From assembly GCF_016765585.1 (NCBI RefSeq), contig NZ_JAESWC010000008.1:62001-126000 (forward strand): a stretch of 64,000 nucleotides of DNA. Reading direction: 5' to 3'. A program made the translations under genes and the position numbers. This DNA comes from Clostridium rhizosphaerae. GTDB taxonomy: Bacteria > Bacillota > Clostridia > Clostridiales > Clostridiaceae. This document shows, piece after piece, positions 17,969 through 27,356 of this stretch (position 1 is its first letter; each line of letters starts with the position of its first letter). The notes beneath the pieces are model-generated. The model had not been told where the DNA came from. It was given only the letters and a program-made list of their open reading frames with translations, and made no database searches.

Positions 17969-19873
17969 ATGAATTTTATAAGAGTCGCTGCTGCCAGCCC
18001 ATTAACCAATGTAGCTGACATTACCTATAACGTAAATAATATAAAAGAATGCATAGAAAAAGCCTTAAAAGAAAATTCAAAACTTATAGTTTTCCCAGAG
18101 CTCTCCATAACCTCATATACTTGTGGAGATTTATTCCTTCAAGATCAGCTTTATAAAAAGTCCTTAGATGGAATAAAGATGTTATGCGATTTTTCCTTAA
18201 AAAAAGATATACTTGTAGCTGTAGGGGCACCCCTAGTATTTGCAAACAGCATGTATAATTGCGCCTATGTTATATTTAATGGACAAATACTTGGTATTGT
18301 TCCTAAAAGCTATATACCAAATTATACAGAATTTTATGAGAAAAGATGGTTTACTCCAGGCCTTCAAATAAGAGATAAAATAGTAAATTTGCCATTTCAA
18401 AAAAATATTCCTTTTGGCACTAATATAATTTTTTCTTCTGGGTGCTATAAATTTGGATTTGAAATTTGCGAAGACCTTTGGGTAACAATACCACCTAGTT
18501 CTTATTTAAGTCTTTATGGTGCAAATATTATTTCTAATCTTTCAGCTTCAAATGAAGTTGTAAGCAAAGCAGACTATAGAAGAAGCCTTGTCGAAGCTCA
18601 AAGTGCAAGATGCATGTGCTCATATCTATATGCTTCTTCAGGAGTTTTTGAATCCACTACAGATTTGGTCTTCAGCGGTCACTTAATAATAGGCGAAAAT
18701 GGCTCACTATTGAATGAAAATAACCGTTTTAAAAGAGAAAATGACGTTATAACATCCATAATAGATATTGATAGATTAAGAAGCGAAAGAATAAGAAATG
18801 TAAGTTTTAGCGACAGCAGTAAATTTGTTGATATGTCTATAAAAGAAATTGAGTTTAATTTTGAAAACACTGATATAGTAAACTTTGATAGATTTATATA
18901 TAAGCATCCTTTTGTTCCAGCTAATGAAAAACAAAGAGAAGAGCGCTGCAAAGAGATATTTAATATTCAAAGCTCAGCACTTGCTAAAAGGCTGGTACAT
19001 ACCAAACTGACCAAAGCAGTTATTGGAATATCAGGAGGATTAGATTCTACCCTAGCTCTATTGGTAGCTGTAAAGACCTTTGATATGTTAAAGCTTCCAA
19101 GAACGAATATTGTAACTGTTACAATGCCTGGTTTTGGAACTACGGATAGAACTTACACAAATGCAATTAACTTATGTAAAAACTTAAATACAGATTTGCG
19201 TGAAGTAGATATAGTTCCTGCTTGTTTACAGCATTTTAAGGATATCGGACATGATGCAGGCATACATGATATAACCTATGAAAATGTGCAGGCAAGAGAA
19301 CGAACTCAAATATTAATGGATCTTTCCAACAAGGAAGGTGGAATTTTAGTTGGTACTGGTGACTTATCTGAATTAGCCTTGGGCTGGGCTACCTACAATG
19401 GTGATCATATGTCAATGTACTCTGTTAACTGCTCAGTACCTAAAACTCTTGTAAGATATTTAGTTAGATATGCTGCATTAAGCGAGATGGATAAGGCAAC
19501 TTCAGATATTTTACTTGATATACTAGCTACTCCAGTAAGCCCAGAGCTTTTACCTAAGGATAAAAATGGAGAAATCACACAGAAAACTGAAGATATAGTT
19601 GGCCCTTATGAGCTTCATGACTTTTTTCTTTATTACTTCATAAGACAAGGAGCTTCAAAAGAAAAAATCTTATTTTTAGCTAAACATTCCTTTAAAGAAG
19701 ATTACGAAGAAGCCGTCATAGAAAAATGGTTTGATAAGTTTACCAGAAGATTTTTCACACAGCAATTTAAACGCTCTGCACTTCCAGATGGCCCAAAGGT
19801 CGGCACTGTGAGCCTTTCACCTAGAGGCGACTGGAGAATGCCTTCAGACGCAAGTTTTAATTCTTTCATATAA
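17969..19873 (+). CDS. nadE: NAD+ synthetase, glutamine-hydrolysing
   Basis: A 634-residue two-domain enzyme that makes NAD+ from nicotinic acid adenine dinucleotide with glutamine as nitrogen donor. The N-terminal nitrilase-fold glutaminase shows its catalytic triad: Glu44 in FPELSIT, Lys113 in VPKSYIPNY and Cys167 in FEICEDLW. The C-terminal synthetase has the PP-loop GISGGLDSTLA and the later GTGDLSELALGW segment. The full length is typical. GGAGTG lies upstream of the ATG. A single gene with its own promoter; cytoplasmic. Confidence 0.95.
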   Translation: MNFIRVAAASPLTNVADITYNVNNIKECIEKALKENSKLIVFPELSITSYTCGDLFLQDQLYKKSLDGIKMLCDFSLKKDILVAVGAPLVFANSMYNCAYVIFNGQILGIVPKSYIPNYTEFYEKRWFTPGLQIRDKIVNLPFQKNIPFGTNIIFSSGCYKFGFEICEDLWVTIPPSSYLSLYGANIISNLSASNEVVSKADYRRSLVEAQSARCMCSYLYASSGVFESTTDLVFSGHLIIGENGSLLNENNRFKRENDVITSIIDIDRLRSERIRNVSFSDSSKFVDMSIKEIEFNFENTDIVNFDRFIYKHPFVPANEKQREERCKEIFNIQSSALAKRLVHTKLTKAVIGISGGLDSTLALLVAVKTFDMLKLPRTNIVTVTMPGFGTTDRTYTNAINLCKNLNTDLREVDIVPACLQHFKDIGHDAGIHDITYENVQARERTQILMDLSNKEGGILVGTGDLSELALGWATYNGDHMSMYSVNCSVPKTLVRYLVRYAALSEMDKATSDILLDILATPVSPELLPKDKNGEITQKTEDIVGPYELHDFFLYYFIRQGASKEKILFLAKHSFKEDYEEAVIEKWFDKFTRRFFTQQFKRSALPDGPKVGTVSLSPRGDWRMPSDASFNSFI

Positions 19874-19879
19874 AAATAT

Positions 19880-19932
19880 AAAAGGCATAGTGGTACAGTA
19901 TTTCTAATTATAATCTGTATCATCTATGTCTT
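19880..19932 (+). terminator. imperfect hairpin after nadE
   Basis: AAAGGCATAG pairs with CTATGTCTTT (one G-T wobble), with further pairing inside. It is 7 bases past the nadE stop and is a plausible weak terminator. Confidence 0.45.
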
Positions 19933-19952
19933 TCTTTAATACCATCGGCTTG

Positions 19953-19996
19953 CTAACTATATAACTATATAACTATTTATATTGTTATATAGTTAG
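19953..19996. repeat. AT-rich hairpin with tandem AACTATAT units
   Basis: CTAACTATATAAC at 19953-19965 and its exact complement at 19984-19996 flank an 18-base loop; the left side contains AACTATAT in tandem. It lies 25 bases past the stop of yaaR on the minus strand and may end that transcript. Confidence 0.5.
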
Positions 19997-20020
19997 TCAT
20001 TAAACCATTAAGCTAGTCAA

Positions 20021-20446
20021 CTATTTGTAAATATCTACCACAAGTCCTGAAATTTCATCAATAGTGGCTGCTATTTTAAGATTATCCTTCTCCTCTATAA
20101 GCAGTAAATCTGTTAGTTCTTTTAATTTTTCATCAATAGTTTCCACTGTCATAAAATATTGTGTCTGCCAAAAACTTATATCCTTTTTAACATTATACAT
20201 ATACTGCAGCACAGATTTCAAATACTCCTGAATCATCTTTTTATAGGAATGCACGTCCGAATAACATTTGGTTACTACTAATCTATTTCCTTTTTTCTTT
20301 ATGTCATCAAGCATTTGCTTTAACTGCTCTCCATTCTTTCTATCTCTAGCAAAATTAAAGCTTTGCGAAAAATCTTTTTTAATTCCTATTTCTTTTTTAT
20401 CTTCAGAGGCAACTGGAGCATTTCTTTTTACTCTAGATATTTCCAA
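20021..20446 (-). CDS. yaaR: YaaR family protein (DUF327)
   Basis: A 141-residue helical protein matching the YaaR/DUF327 family: a polar N-terminus, then a long helical region with FNFARDRKNGEQLKQMLDDI and DEISGLVVDIYK at the C-terminus. Its function is not established in Firmicutes. The start is TTG at 20446, supported by GGAGGG seven to eight bases upstream. No signal peptide or membrane segment. It lies tail-to-tail with nadE. Confidence 0.78.
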   Translation of the reverse strand: MEISRVKRNAPVASEDKKEIGIKKDFSQSFNFARDRKNGEQLKQMLDDIKKKGNRLVVTKCYSDVHSYKKMIQEYLKSVLQYMYNVKKDISFWQTQYFMTVETIDEKLKELTDLLLIEEKDNLKIAATIDEISGLVVDIYK

Positions 20447-20562
20447 GAATATTCCCTCCCGTATTTGTTTTGTTAATTTTAATATTAACTATACTTATTA
20501 TATCGGATAAAGTGCTAAAATATAAAGATAAATTTATGCCTTATGTTTAATTGCTCTATAAA

Positions 20563-20585
20563 AAATACCGCCTTTAGCGGTATTT
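20563..20585 (-). terminator. terminator overlapping the oxidoreductase stop codon
   Basis: AAATACCGC, a 5-base loop and its perfect complement; the minus-strand stop codon at 20574 lies within it. Minus-strand reading continues into a short T-tract. Confidence 0.8.
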
Positions 20586-21674
20586 AATCTCATTTATATT
20601 TACTTCTCTATTTTCTCTGCTTGACTTGTAGCAGGCCTCAATAACTCTTTGACTTTTAGCTGCCTCTTCAAAATCAGCAGTTATATTGCCATCAACATTA
20701 ATTCCTGAAATCATATTTGCAAAATTTACAAGTCCCGCCTTGTGAGAGTCGTAGAAAAATCCAGCTGCACTTGGTCCGTAATATCTTAGTATCTTATCCA
20801 TGCCTTTAGCACTCTTAATAAAAGTCATATTTTTATTAAAATCATAAATTTCAATACTATCAGCCTTATGAGAAGACATCCTTATAGAGCCTTTAGTGCC
20901 ATATATAACAAAAGATGTTGATTCCTCACTATCCGCAAAAATTCTAGACACCTCTAAATTACCTCTTATTCCATTTTCAAGATAAAGATTGCAGTTAGAA
21001 ATTTCATCTACATTGGTTCTATTTTCAAAAAAAATCCTGCTGCTGCAATTTACCTTTTCAATATTTCCTAAAGTAGCCTGTATAATATCAACCAAATGAA
21101 TTCCCAAATCTAAAAGTGCTCCTCCACCTGAAGCTGAACTTGTTCTCCAAACATCTTTTTTATTGGGATTTAGATAACCCTTATGATATAGCTTAATTTT
21201 GAAATCAATTATTTCTCCAATAGTTCCTTCATTAATCTCATTTATTATTAAACTAATGGAAGGAACAAATCTATATATTAATGCTACGGCGTTTTTTATG
21301 CCTGCCTCTTTAACTGCTTCAGCCATTTCTACTGCTTCATAATAGCTTGAAGATAAGGGTTTTTCGCAATATACAGGCTTTTTATATAATATTGCTTTTC
21401 GCACAATATCTCCATGAGAATCATTTGGAGTGCAAATATCTATAAAATCTATATTCTTATCTTCTAACACCTCTTCAAGGCTTTGTGTATTAGTAACTCC
21501 ATTTATTGAAAACCCAGAAGGTTTTCTAGTGACTGTTTTAACTAAATTTAAATTATATGGAAGATTTAAAGTCATGTTTGCCATATAAGCACTTATGGCA
21601 TGAGTATTTCCAATTCCTCCAAGTCCTACTATGGCAAAATTAATATCTTTTCTCTTTTCTTCATTAGTCTGCAT
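20574..21674 (-). CDS. Gfo/Idh/MocA family NAD(P)-dependent oxidoreductase
   Basis: A 366-residue protein. The N-terminal Rossmann fold begins at VGLGGIGNTHA (about residues 16-26), and CEKPLSS (about 100-106) is the EKP motif with the catalytic-region lysine. The C-terminal alpha/beta domain contains GGGALLDLGIHLVDI, typical of the family. Members oxidise or reduce sugars, inositols or similar polyols; the substrate here is unknown. It follows the SDR-type gene by 12 bases, so they form an operon, probably in sugar metabolism. AGGAGGT precedes the ATG. Confidence 0.88.
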   Translation of the reverse strand: MQTNEEKRKDINFAIVGLGGIGNTHAISAYMANMTLNLPYNLNLVKTVTRKPSGFSINGVTNTQSLEEVLEDKNIDFIDICTPNDSHGDIVRKAILYKKPVYCEKPLSSSYYEAVEMAEAVKEAGIKNAVALIYRFVPSISLIINEINEGTIGEIIDFKIKLYHKGYLNPNKKDVWRTSSASGGGALLDLGIHLVDIIQATLGNIEKVNCSSRIFFENRTNVDEISNCNLYLENGIRGNLEVSRIFADSEESTSFVIYGTKGSIRMSSHKADSIEIYDFNKNMTFIKSAKGMDKILRYYGPSAAGFFYDSHKAGLVNFANMISGINVDGNITADFEEAAKSQRVIEACYKSSRENREVNINEIKYR

Positions 21675-21686
21675 CTTTACCTCCTG

Positions 21687-22553
21687 CTATACTCTATAGC
21701 CAAATTCTTTTATACACCTTGAAACAGCCTCTTCAGTATCTAAAAATTCAATTCCAAAACTTTTTAATTTAGCATTTGATATTCTTAAGTCTCTTGGAAG
21801 TTCCTTAAACTTTTCTTCATCTTTTTCAATGATATCATTGATTCTATAGGATAAACCTAGTTCTTCTACAACATGTTTTGCTATATCATATGTATTTAAA
21901 TTATTTTCACTACCAGTGTGGTAAATTTCGTAAGGAAGGTTCATTATCTTAGGAATGTTATTAATAAGGTCATAAACATACGTCATACCTCTGTATTCAT
22001 TAACTGGAATTTTCATTATATTTCCGCTTAGCGCTGCCCTCATAACATTCCAAACTATATTTGCATTTACCTTTTCAAATCTTTCAGGAAATCCAAACAT
22101 CCATGTAAGCCTTAATATATATGCTTCTTCTAATACTTTTCTTATTTCATCTTCTGCCATAAGCTTATGATTTCCGTAAGTAGTATTAGGCTCTGGCTTA
22201 ACTTCTTCATTGTAAGGTCCCTTTTCAATATTTCCATTAAAAAGCTGCTCAGTACTTAAGTGAATAAGCTTTGCATTAACCAAGCTGCAGCCCTTTGCAA
22301 TATTTCTACTTCCTAGAACATTAATATCATAAGAAGTCTCCTTATCTTGTTCACACTTTCCTGTATCAGCTATTGCAGCAGTGTGTAACACATAGTTTGG
22401 TCTAATATCTTTAATAACATTAAGAACTTTGTTTTCATCTCTTATATCTAAATCATTTCTTTTTAAAGGAATAATTTCGTATCTATCACTGTAATATTCA
22501 CAAAATCTTGAAGCAAAAAATCCACCTGCTCCAGTAACCAATATCTTATCCAT
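21687..22553 (-). CDS. RmlD-like NAD(P)-dependent sugar reductase/epimerase (SDR)
   Basis: A 288-residue extended short-chain dehydrogenase. VTGAGGFFASRF near the N-terminus is the nucleotide-binding GxxGxxG-type loop, and YGNHKLMAE is the active-site YxxxK. LSTEQLF carries the preceding Ser/Thr. The best match is the RmlD-substrate-binding group, such as dTDP-4-dehydrorhamnose reductase, but no other rhamnose genes are present, so the sugar is open. The ATG at 22553 is chosen because GAGGTG lies just upstream; an in-frame ATG 51 bases earlier has no ribosome site. First of two genes shared with the Gfo/Idh/MocA oxidoreductase, or second if the small membrane-protein gene is included. Confidence 0.85.
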   Translation of the reverse strand: MDKILVTGAGGFFASRFCEYYSDRYEIIPLKRNDLDIRDENKVLNVIKDIRPNYVLHTAAIADTGKCEQDKETSYDINVLGSRNIAKGCSLVNAKLIHLSTEQLFNGNIEKGPYNEEVKPEPNTTYGNHKLMAEDEIRKVLEEAYILRLTWMFGFPERFEKVNANIVWNVMRAALSGNIMKIPVNEYRGMTYVYDLINNIPKIMNLPYEIYHTGSENNLNTYDIAKHVVEELGLSYRINDIIEKDEEKFKELPRDLRISNAKLKSFGIEFLDTEEAVSRCIKEFGYRV

Positions 22554-22606
22554 AGTTAATTCACCTCTTGAATATATTTCATCACAACACAAGTTTTTTT
22601 GCAAAT

Positions 22607-22888
22607 TTATTTTTGGTTTTTCATTATATTCTCCACATCTTTTCTTAACTTTTGTTCAATATAATAGGTTTTTCTGGTTGAATCTTTATCATTTTTATTA
22701 AGCTGTTCCATTTTCTTATCTATCGAATTTACCGTTTTAGTAGACATCATGTAGCTGGCATTAAAAAACAAGCCGCAGAATATTACAAAAACTAAAAATA
22801 CTATTAATCCTATTAAAAATCTATTTGCTGTCCATCTATTGTTTCTCTTTATTCTTATGTCTTCAACCATTTCCAAATCCCCTCTCAT
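22607..22888 (-). CDS. small single-pass membrane protein, hypothetical
   Basis: A 93-residue protein with a basic N-terminus (RIKRNNRW), one transmembrane helix at about 25-45, and a charged helical tail with a KxMEQLxKxDKDST pattern. Function unknown. GGAGG lies seven bases before the ATG at 22888; a second ATG six codons in also has an upstream GAGGGG, so either start is possible. Stops 54 bases before the SDR gene start and may be co-transcribed with it. Confidence 0.6.
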   Translation of the reverse strand: MRGDLEMVEDIRIKRNNRWTANRFLIGLIVFLVFVIFCGLFFNASYMMSTKTVNSIDKKMEQLNKNDKDSTRKTYYIEQKLRKDVENIMKNQK

Positions 22889-23006
22889 GTACTTTCCTCC
22901 AAATAATAAATTAAATTTGGATATTTTATTCTATAAATATATTATGAATAAAATATCCATATGTTAATTATTTCCAAATATTTATAAATATTTCATTAAC
23001 CATATA

Positions 23007-23035
23007 TTGAGTTTTTAAAAACCATATGTTATAAT
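23007..23035 (+). promoter_or_regulatory. sigma-A promoter for the riboswitch-controlled ATPase
   Basis: TTGAGT at 23007-23012, exactly 17 bases, then TATAAT at 23030-23035. The start of transcription would fall at about 23041, which is the first base of the riboswitch. Confidence 0.75.
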
Positions 23036-23040
23036 TATAA

Positions 23041-23166
23041 AAAAGGGGAGTAGCAAAAGCTTTATAGCTTCTAATTATTCGTCATTACGGCTTAGGCCCG
23101 GATAATTAACTCAGTTTGAGATTGCAAGACCTTTGCTTAGCATAATGCTTTGCAAAGGTCTTTTTT
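23041..23166 (+). promoter_or_regulatory. yybP-ykoY (Mn2+) riboswitch with intrinsic terminator
   Basis: The signature 5' box AAAAGGGGAGTAGC begins at 23041 and the closing box GCAAGACCTTTGC lies at 23124-23136; they pair as helix P1 (AAAGG with CCTTT). The same AAGACCTTTGC (23126-23136) can instead pair with GCAAAGGTC at 23152-23160, followed by six T, forming a terminator. Ligand binding would favour P1 and read-through, so the downstream ATPase should be induced by Mn2+. The element class is known to sense Mn2+; identification here is by motif, not by a covariance search. Confidence 0.9.
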
Positions 23167-23221
23167 ATATACATTTATGATTTTTTAGTTTTGGTGAATA
23201 ATATGGGAGAGGTGAATTTAT

Positions 23222-25888
23222 ATGTGGTTTCAAAAGAATAAAGATGATGTTATTAAAGAGCTTAATGTTAATGCTCTTCAAGGACTATCTTCTGAAGAAG
23301 TTAATGTGAGACTTCAAAAGTTTGGCGAAAATAAGCTTACAGGTAAGAAAGGTAAAACTTTATTTCAACTATTTTTTTCGCAATTAAATGACGTTATGAT
23401 TTATATTTTAATTGGTGCCGCAATTGTTTCCGGGCTTTTAGGAGAAATAAGCGATGCGTTAATAATCGCAATTGTTATTTTAGTAAATGCTGTTGTTGGT
23501 GTAATTCAAGAATCAAAAGCAGAAAAGGCTTTGGACGCTTTAAAAAAATTATCTACTCCAAAAGCCATTGTAAAAAGAGATGGTGAGCTTAAAGAAATAG
23601 CTTCTGAGGAAATTGTTCCAGGTGACATTATCATAATCGATGCTGGAAGATACATTCCCTGTGATTTAAGGCTAATCGAAAGTGCTAATTTACAAATTGA
23701 AGAATCCGCACTTACAGGAGAATCTGTACCTGTAGACAAAAACGGTGATTTAGTTTTCGAAGCGGATGATACCCCTCTTGGAGATCAAAAAAATATGGCT
23801 TTCATGTCTACTTTAGCTACTTATGGAAGGGGCATCGGGGTAGCTGTTGGCACAGGTATGGATACTGAAATAGGCAAAATTGCTAAAATGCTTGAAGAAG
23901 AGGGAAGCGAGCAGACTCCTCTCCAAAAAAAGCTTGCAGAGCTTGGAAAAATACTTGGTTTTGCCGCACTAGGAATCTGTGCTATGATGTTCGTAGTTGG
24001 TTTAGTTCAGGGAAGAGACTTATTTGAAATGTTCTTTACCTCCATAAGTCTGGCTGTAGCAGCTATACCAGAAGGACTTCCTGCTATAGTTACAATAGTT
24101 CTTGCTATGGGTGTGCAGAGAATGATTAAAGAAAATGCCATAGTTAGAAAGCTTCCTGCTGTTGAAACTTTAGGTTCAGTAAACATAATATGCTCTGATA
24201 AGACCGGTACATTAACTCAAAATAAGATGACTGTAACCAAATTTTATTCTGATAATGCTTTTGGAGACCTATCAGCCTTAAATATAGGAGAACCAGAGCA
24301 TAGACTTTTATTAGAATGTTTGGTGCTTTGTAACGATGCAACCTATTCTGAGGAATCAAAGACCGGCGACCCTACTGAGATAGCCTTATTGGAGGCCGGT
24401 GTAAAATTTAATCTATTTAAAAATGAACTTTATGAGCAGCATGATAGAATAAATGAAGTACCTTTTGATTCTGATAGAAAACTTATGACAACAGTAAATA
24501 AATACGATGAAAATTTCTACGTGTTCACAAAAGGTGCTATAGATAATCTTTTAAAAATATGTAAAAGTGCATATATAGGCGGGGAAATAGTTCCTTTAAC
24601 TGATGATATTAAAGATACAATAATGGATAAATCAAACTCAATGTCTGATGATGCTCTCAGAGTTTTAGGTGCTGCCTTTAAGCAAATTGATTCTCCTCAC
24701 ATAGCTATAGACTGCCTAGAATCGGATCTTGTTTTTATAGGTCTTGTTGGAATGATTGACCCTCCTAGACTTGAGGTTAAGGACTCTATTGCAATATGCA
24801 AAAAATCAGGAATCAGAACAATAATGATAACAGGAGATCATAAGAATACAGCTTTTGCTATAGCTAAGGAGCTTGGCATTGCAGAAGATCAGTCTCAAGC
24901 TATTTCCGGGGCTGAACTAGATAAATTATCAGAAAAAGACTTGACTGAAAAAATTGATAACCTAAGGGTTTTTGCGAGAGTGTCTCCAGAGCATAAGGTT
25001 AAAATAGTAAAAGCCTTTAAGGCAAAAGGTAATATTGTTTCCATGACTGGCGACGGAGTTAATGATGCACCTTCTCTTAAACAGGCTGATATAGGTGTAG
25101 CAATGGGAATTACAGGTACTGACGTAGCTAAAGGTGCTTCTGATATGATACTTACTGATGATAATTTTAGTACTATAGTTTCAGCGATAAAAGAGGGAAG
25201 AAATATTTATAACAACATAAAAAAATCAATAATATTCCTTTTATCTTGTAATGCCGGAGAAATTATTGCCTTATTCTTTGCTATACTCCTTGGCTGGGCT
25301 TCACCTCTTAAGCCAATACACATTTTATGGGTAAATTTAATTACTGATACACTTCCTGCTTTATCACTGGGAGTTGATCCTGGTGATCCGAATGTTATGG
25401 ACGAAAAGCCCCGTAATCCAAAACACAGCTTATTTGCTGAAGGAGCAGGATTAAGCTTAGTATTAAATGGTATACTAATTGGATTATTAACCTTAACAGC
25501 CTTTGTCATTGGAGCTAGAGTTTATACTGGAACTACTGATTTGTTCCCTATTTTTCCTAAAAATATATCTGAAGCGGCTTTAACTCATGCTCAAACAATG
25601 GCCTTTGTGGTATTAAGTGTATCTCAGCTGGTTCACGCACTAAATATGAGGCATCCACATAAATCTATATTCCAGGTTGGCTTGTTCACTAACAAATACT
25701 TAATCGGATCAATCATACTTGGAATTTTTCTTCAGGATATAGTTATAACAGTGCCTTTTTTAGCCTCTGTATTTAAAGTATTTAACTTAAACATGAGAGA
25801 TTGGGGCTTTGTAGCATTATTATCCCTTGTACCTCTTATTCTTAATGAAATTGTAAAGATATTTATAAGAGCAAAAAAGGAAGCCTAG
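23222..25888 (+). CDS. P-type cation-transporting ATPase (P2A-like), probable Mn2+/Ca2+ exporter
   Basis: An 888-residue P-type ATPase with the full set of motifs: TGES (165-168, actuator), the PEGL loop at 283-286 in TM4, the phosphorylated Asp326 in CSDKTGT, TGDGVNDAPSLKQADIG, and a TM6 segment WVNLITDTLPAL whose Asn and Asp match the second Ca2+ site of SERCA-type pumps. About ten transmembrane helices are expected. Similar bacterial pumps export Ca2+; those behind yybP-ykoY riboswitches export Mn2+. The riboswitch 56 bases upstream therefore favours a Mn2+ efflux role. AGAGGTG precedes the ATG. Single gene ending in a bidirectional terminator. Confidence 0.92.
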   Translation: MWFQKNKDDVIKELNVNALQGLSSEEVNVRLQKFGENKLTGKKGKTLFQLFFSQLNDVMIYILIGAAIVSGLLGEISDALIIAIVILVNAVVGVIQESKAEKALDALKKLSTPKAIVKRDGELKEIASEEIVPGDIIIIDAGRYIPCDLRLIESANLQIEESALTGESVPVDKNGDLVFEADDTPLGDQKNMAFMSTLATYGRGIGVAVGTGMDTEIGKIAKMLEEEGSEQTPLQKKLAELGKILGFAALGICAMMFVVGLVQGRDLFEMFFTSISLAVAAIPEGLPAIVTIVLAMGVQRMIKENAIVRKLPAVETLGSVNIICSDKTGTLTQNKMTVTKFYSDNAFGDLSALNIGEPEHRLLLECLVLCNDATYSEESKTGDPTEIALLEAGVKFNLFKNELYEQHDRINEVPFDSDRKLMTTVNKYDENFYVFTKGAIDNLLKICKSAYIGGEIVPLTDDIKDTIMDKSNSMSDDALRVLGAAFKQIDSPHIAIDCLESDLVFIGLVGMIDPPRLEVKDSIAICKKSGIRTIMITGDHKNTAFAIAKELGIAEDQSQAISGAELDKLSEKDLTEKIDNLRVFARVSPEHKVKIVKAFKAKGNIVSMTGDGVNDAPSLKQADIGVAMGITGTDVAKGASDMILTDDNFSTIVSAIKEGRNIYNNIKKSIIFLLSCNAGEIIALFFAILLGWASPLKPIHILWVNLITDTLPALSLGVDPGDPNVMDEKPRNPKHSLFAEGAGLSLVLNGILIGLLTLTAFVIGARVYTGTTDLFPIFPKNISEAALTHAQTMAFVVLSVSQLVHALNMRHPHKSIFQVGLFTNKYLIGSIILGIFLQDIVITVPFLASVFKVFNLNMRDWGFVALLSLVPLILNEIVKIFIRAKKEA

Positions 25889-25899
25889 GCTTCCTTTTT
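25874..25899. terminator. bidirectional terminator overlapping two stop codons
   Basis: AAAAAGGAAGCC, a two-base centre and its perfect complement. It contains the stop codon of the ATPase and the stop of the facing GAF-domain gene. Confidence 0.9.
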
Positions 25900-26395
25900 A
25901 TAATTCTTCCCAATTTATATATTTATTTAGTTTCTCAACAAACTTCACTAGATATATTTCTTCAAGCTCTGTAAATCTATCTAATTCAGGACTATCTAAG
26001 TCCAGTACACCATAAACCTTATCATCTTTAATAATTGGTATAACAAGCTCAGAATTTGATGCAGAATCACAAGCAATATGACCTAGAAATTCATGAACAT
26101 TAGATATTCTCTGAACCTTTCTTTGAGAAACAGCAGTTCCACATACTCCATTTCCTATTTTAATTCTGTTACATGCCGGAAGGCCCTGAAAAGGTCCTAA
26201 AACCAATTCTTCATTTCTCATTAAATAAAAACCTGCCCAATTTAATCTATCAAGAACAGCATTTATTATTGCACCTGCATTGCTTAAATTTGCTAATGGA
26301 TCCTTTTCTGAGCTTAATTGACCTTCTAATAAAATAAGCATATATTTGTATTTTTCTTCTATATTCATCTTTTTTAGAGGCTCTAGTTTAAACAA
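25898..26395 (-). CDS. msrC: free methionine-(R)-sulfoxide reductase (GAF domain)
   Basis: A 165-residue single GAF domain. Conserved cysteines are seen in GNGVCGTAV and HIACDSASNSE, the arrangement of the fRMsr enzymes that reduce free methionine-R-sulfoxide to methionine using thioredoxin. The start is TTG at 26395, giving MFKLEPLKKMNIEEKYKYM; AAGGGAG lies eight bases upstream. The ATG at 26368 has no ribosome site and would clip the family N-terminus. It stands alone after the ATPase, facing it, and is 52 bases downstream of the metallohydrolase gene. Confidence 0.85.
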   Translation of the reverse strand: MFKLEPLKKMNIEEKYKYMLILLEGQLSSEKDPLANLSNAGAIINAVLDRLNWAGFYLMRNEELVLGPFQGLPACNRIKIGNGVCGTAVSQRKVQRISNVHEFLGHIACDSASNSELVIPIIKDDKVYGVLDLDSPELDRFTELEEIYLVKFVEKLNKYINWEEL

Positions 26396-26446
26396 ATTAA
26401 TTTTCTCCCTTCTTATATGGCATAGTAATTTACTCAACTATCTTTT

Positions 26447-27271
26447 TTATTCTATCATTCTATTTGTTAGAATTTCAACTTGTTTATTCCTATTTCCTCT
26501 TCTAGTTATAATACTTCCTAACCTGTCAGTCCTTAAAACTTGAGTTTTATCACTTATAAATCTATTAATGACAACATCATTTGGACTTTCATCGCCATCA
26601 CAGGTTATGACAGCAATACGTGGATTTATAGCTTTTACAAGTTCTTCAGTTGAGCTTGTATCCAAACCATGATGTCCTACCTTCATAATATCAGAATTTA
26701 AAATTTCCTTATTCTCTAATATAATCTTCTCCCTCTCTTTTTCTACATCAGCCATAAAAGCATATTTTAGGTTATCTATGAGCCCATATATAACAGTTCC
26801 ATTATTATTTTCAATATTTAGGTCCTCTTTTTCTGGAAGCATAACTTTTAAGTCTATATTCTTTTCCTTTATATAATAATTAGTATTTATGTATTCAATT
26901 TTTATATTTTTATCTATTAAATAAGAAAAAATATAATCTCTATACTTTTGCTGATGATTTGGAAGAATAACTCTTTTCACATCCTTACTAGAAAGTATTT
27001 TGGGAAGCCCTCCATAGTGGTCATCATGAAAATGAGTAATTATTATATCCTCTATCTTATCAACCCCTTGTGAGTTAAGATATTCTATAACTTTATCTTC
27101 GGTGCGTGGGAGTCCTGTATCTATTAAATAATTTTTTTCACCCTTAATTAAAATACAATCGCTCTGTCCAATATCAATAAAATGCACTTCCGGTTTTATT
27201 GCCTCTGCATGTATTCTCACACTAAAAATTAAAGTAATCAATAAAGCAACAGCTATTATGAGCTTTTTCAT
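26447..27271 (-). CDS. ComEC-like MBL-fold metallohydrolase, secreted
   Basis: A 274-residue protein with a classical N-terminal signal peptide (KKLIIAVALLITLIFSVRIHA, cleavage near residue 21-23) and a metallo-beta-lactamase domain. The metal-binding HFHDDHYGG lies near residue 80, with a VGHHGLDTSS histidine segment farther on and CDGDE near the end. It matches the ComEC/Rec2 C-terminal hydrolase subfamily that occurs as free secreted proteins. The substrate is probably a nucleic acid or nucleotide but is unproven. AGGAGGG precedes the ATG. Confidence 0.85.
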   Translation of the reverse strand: MKKLIIAVALLITLIFSVRIHAEAIKPEVHFIDIGQSDCILIKGEKNYLIDTGLPRTEDKVIEYLNSQGVDKIEDIIITHFHDDHYGGLPKILSSKDVKRVILPNHQQKYRDYIFSYLIDKNIKIEYINTNYYIKEKNIDLKVMLPEKEDLNIENNNGTVIYGLIDNLKYAFMADVEKEREKIILENKEILNSDIMKVGHHGLDTSSTEELVKAINPRIAVITCDGDESPNDVVINRFISDKTQVLRTDRLGSIITRRGNRNKQVEILTNRMIE

Positions 27272-27356
27272 AAAGCATCCCTCCTGATCTTTAAAAATAT
27301 ATATTATATTTTCCTATTTATGAGTAAACATTATTCTTGCCAAAGCATGAAAAAAA

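Noticed and set aside
19953-19996. Considered as an attachment site
   Set aside because: No tRNA, integrase or duplicated flank is nearby; a hairpin end of the yaaR transcript is simpler.
23041-23166. Considered as a plain small RNA or attenuator
   Set aside because: Matches the ordered boxes of the yybP-ykoY riboswitch with a competing terminator, so a riboswitch is the better explanation.
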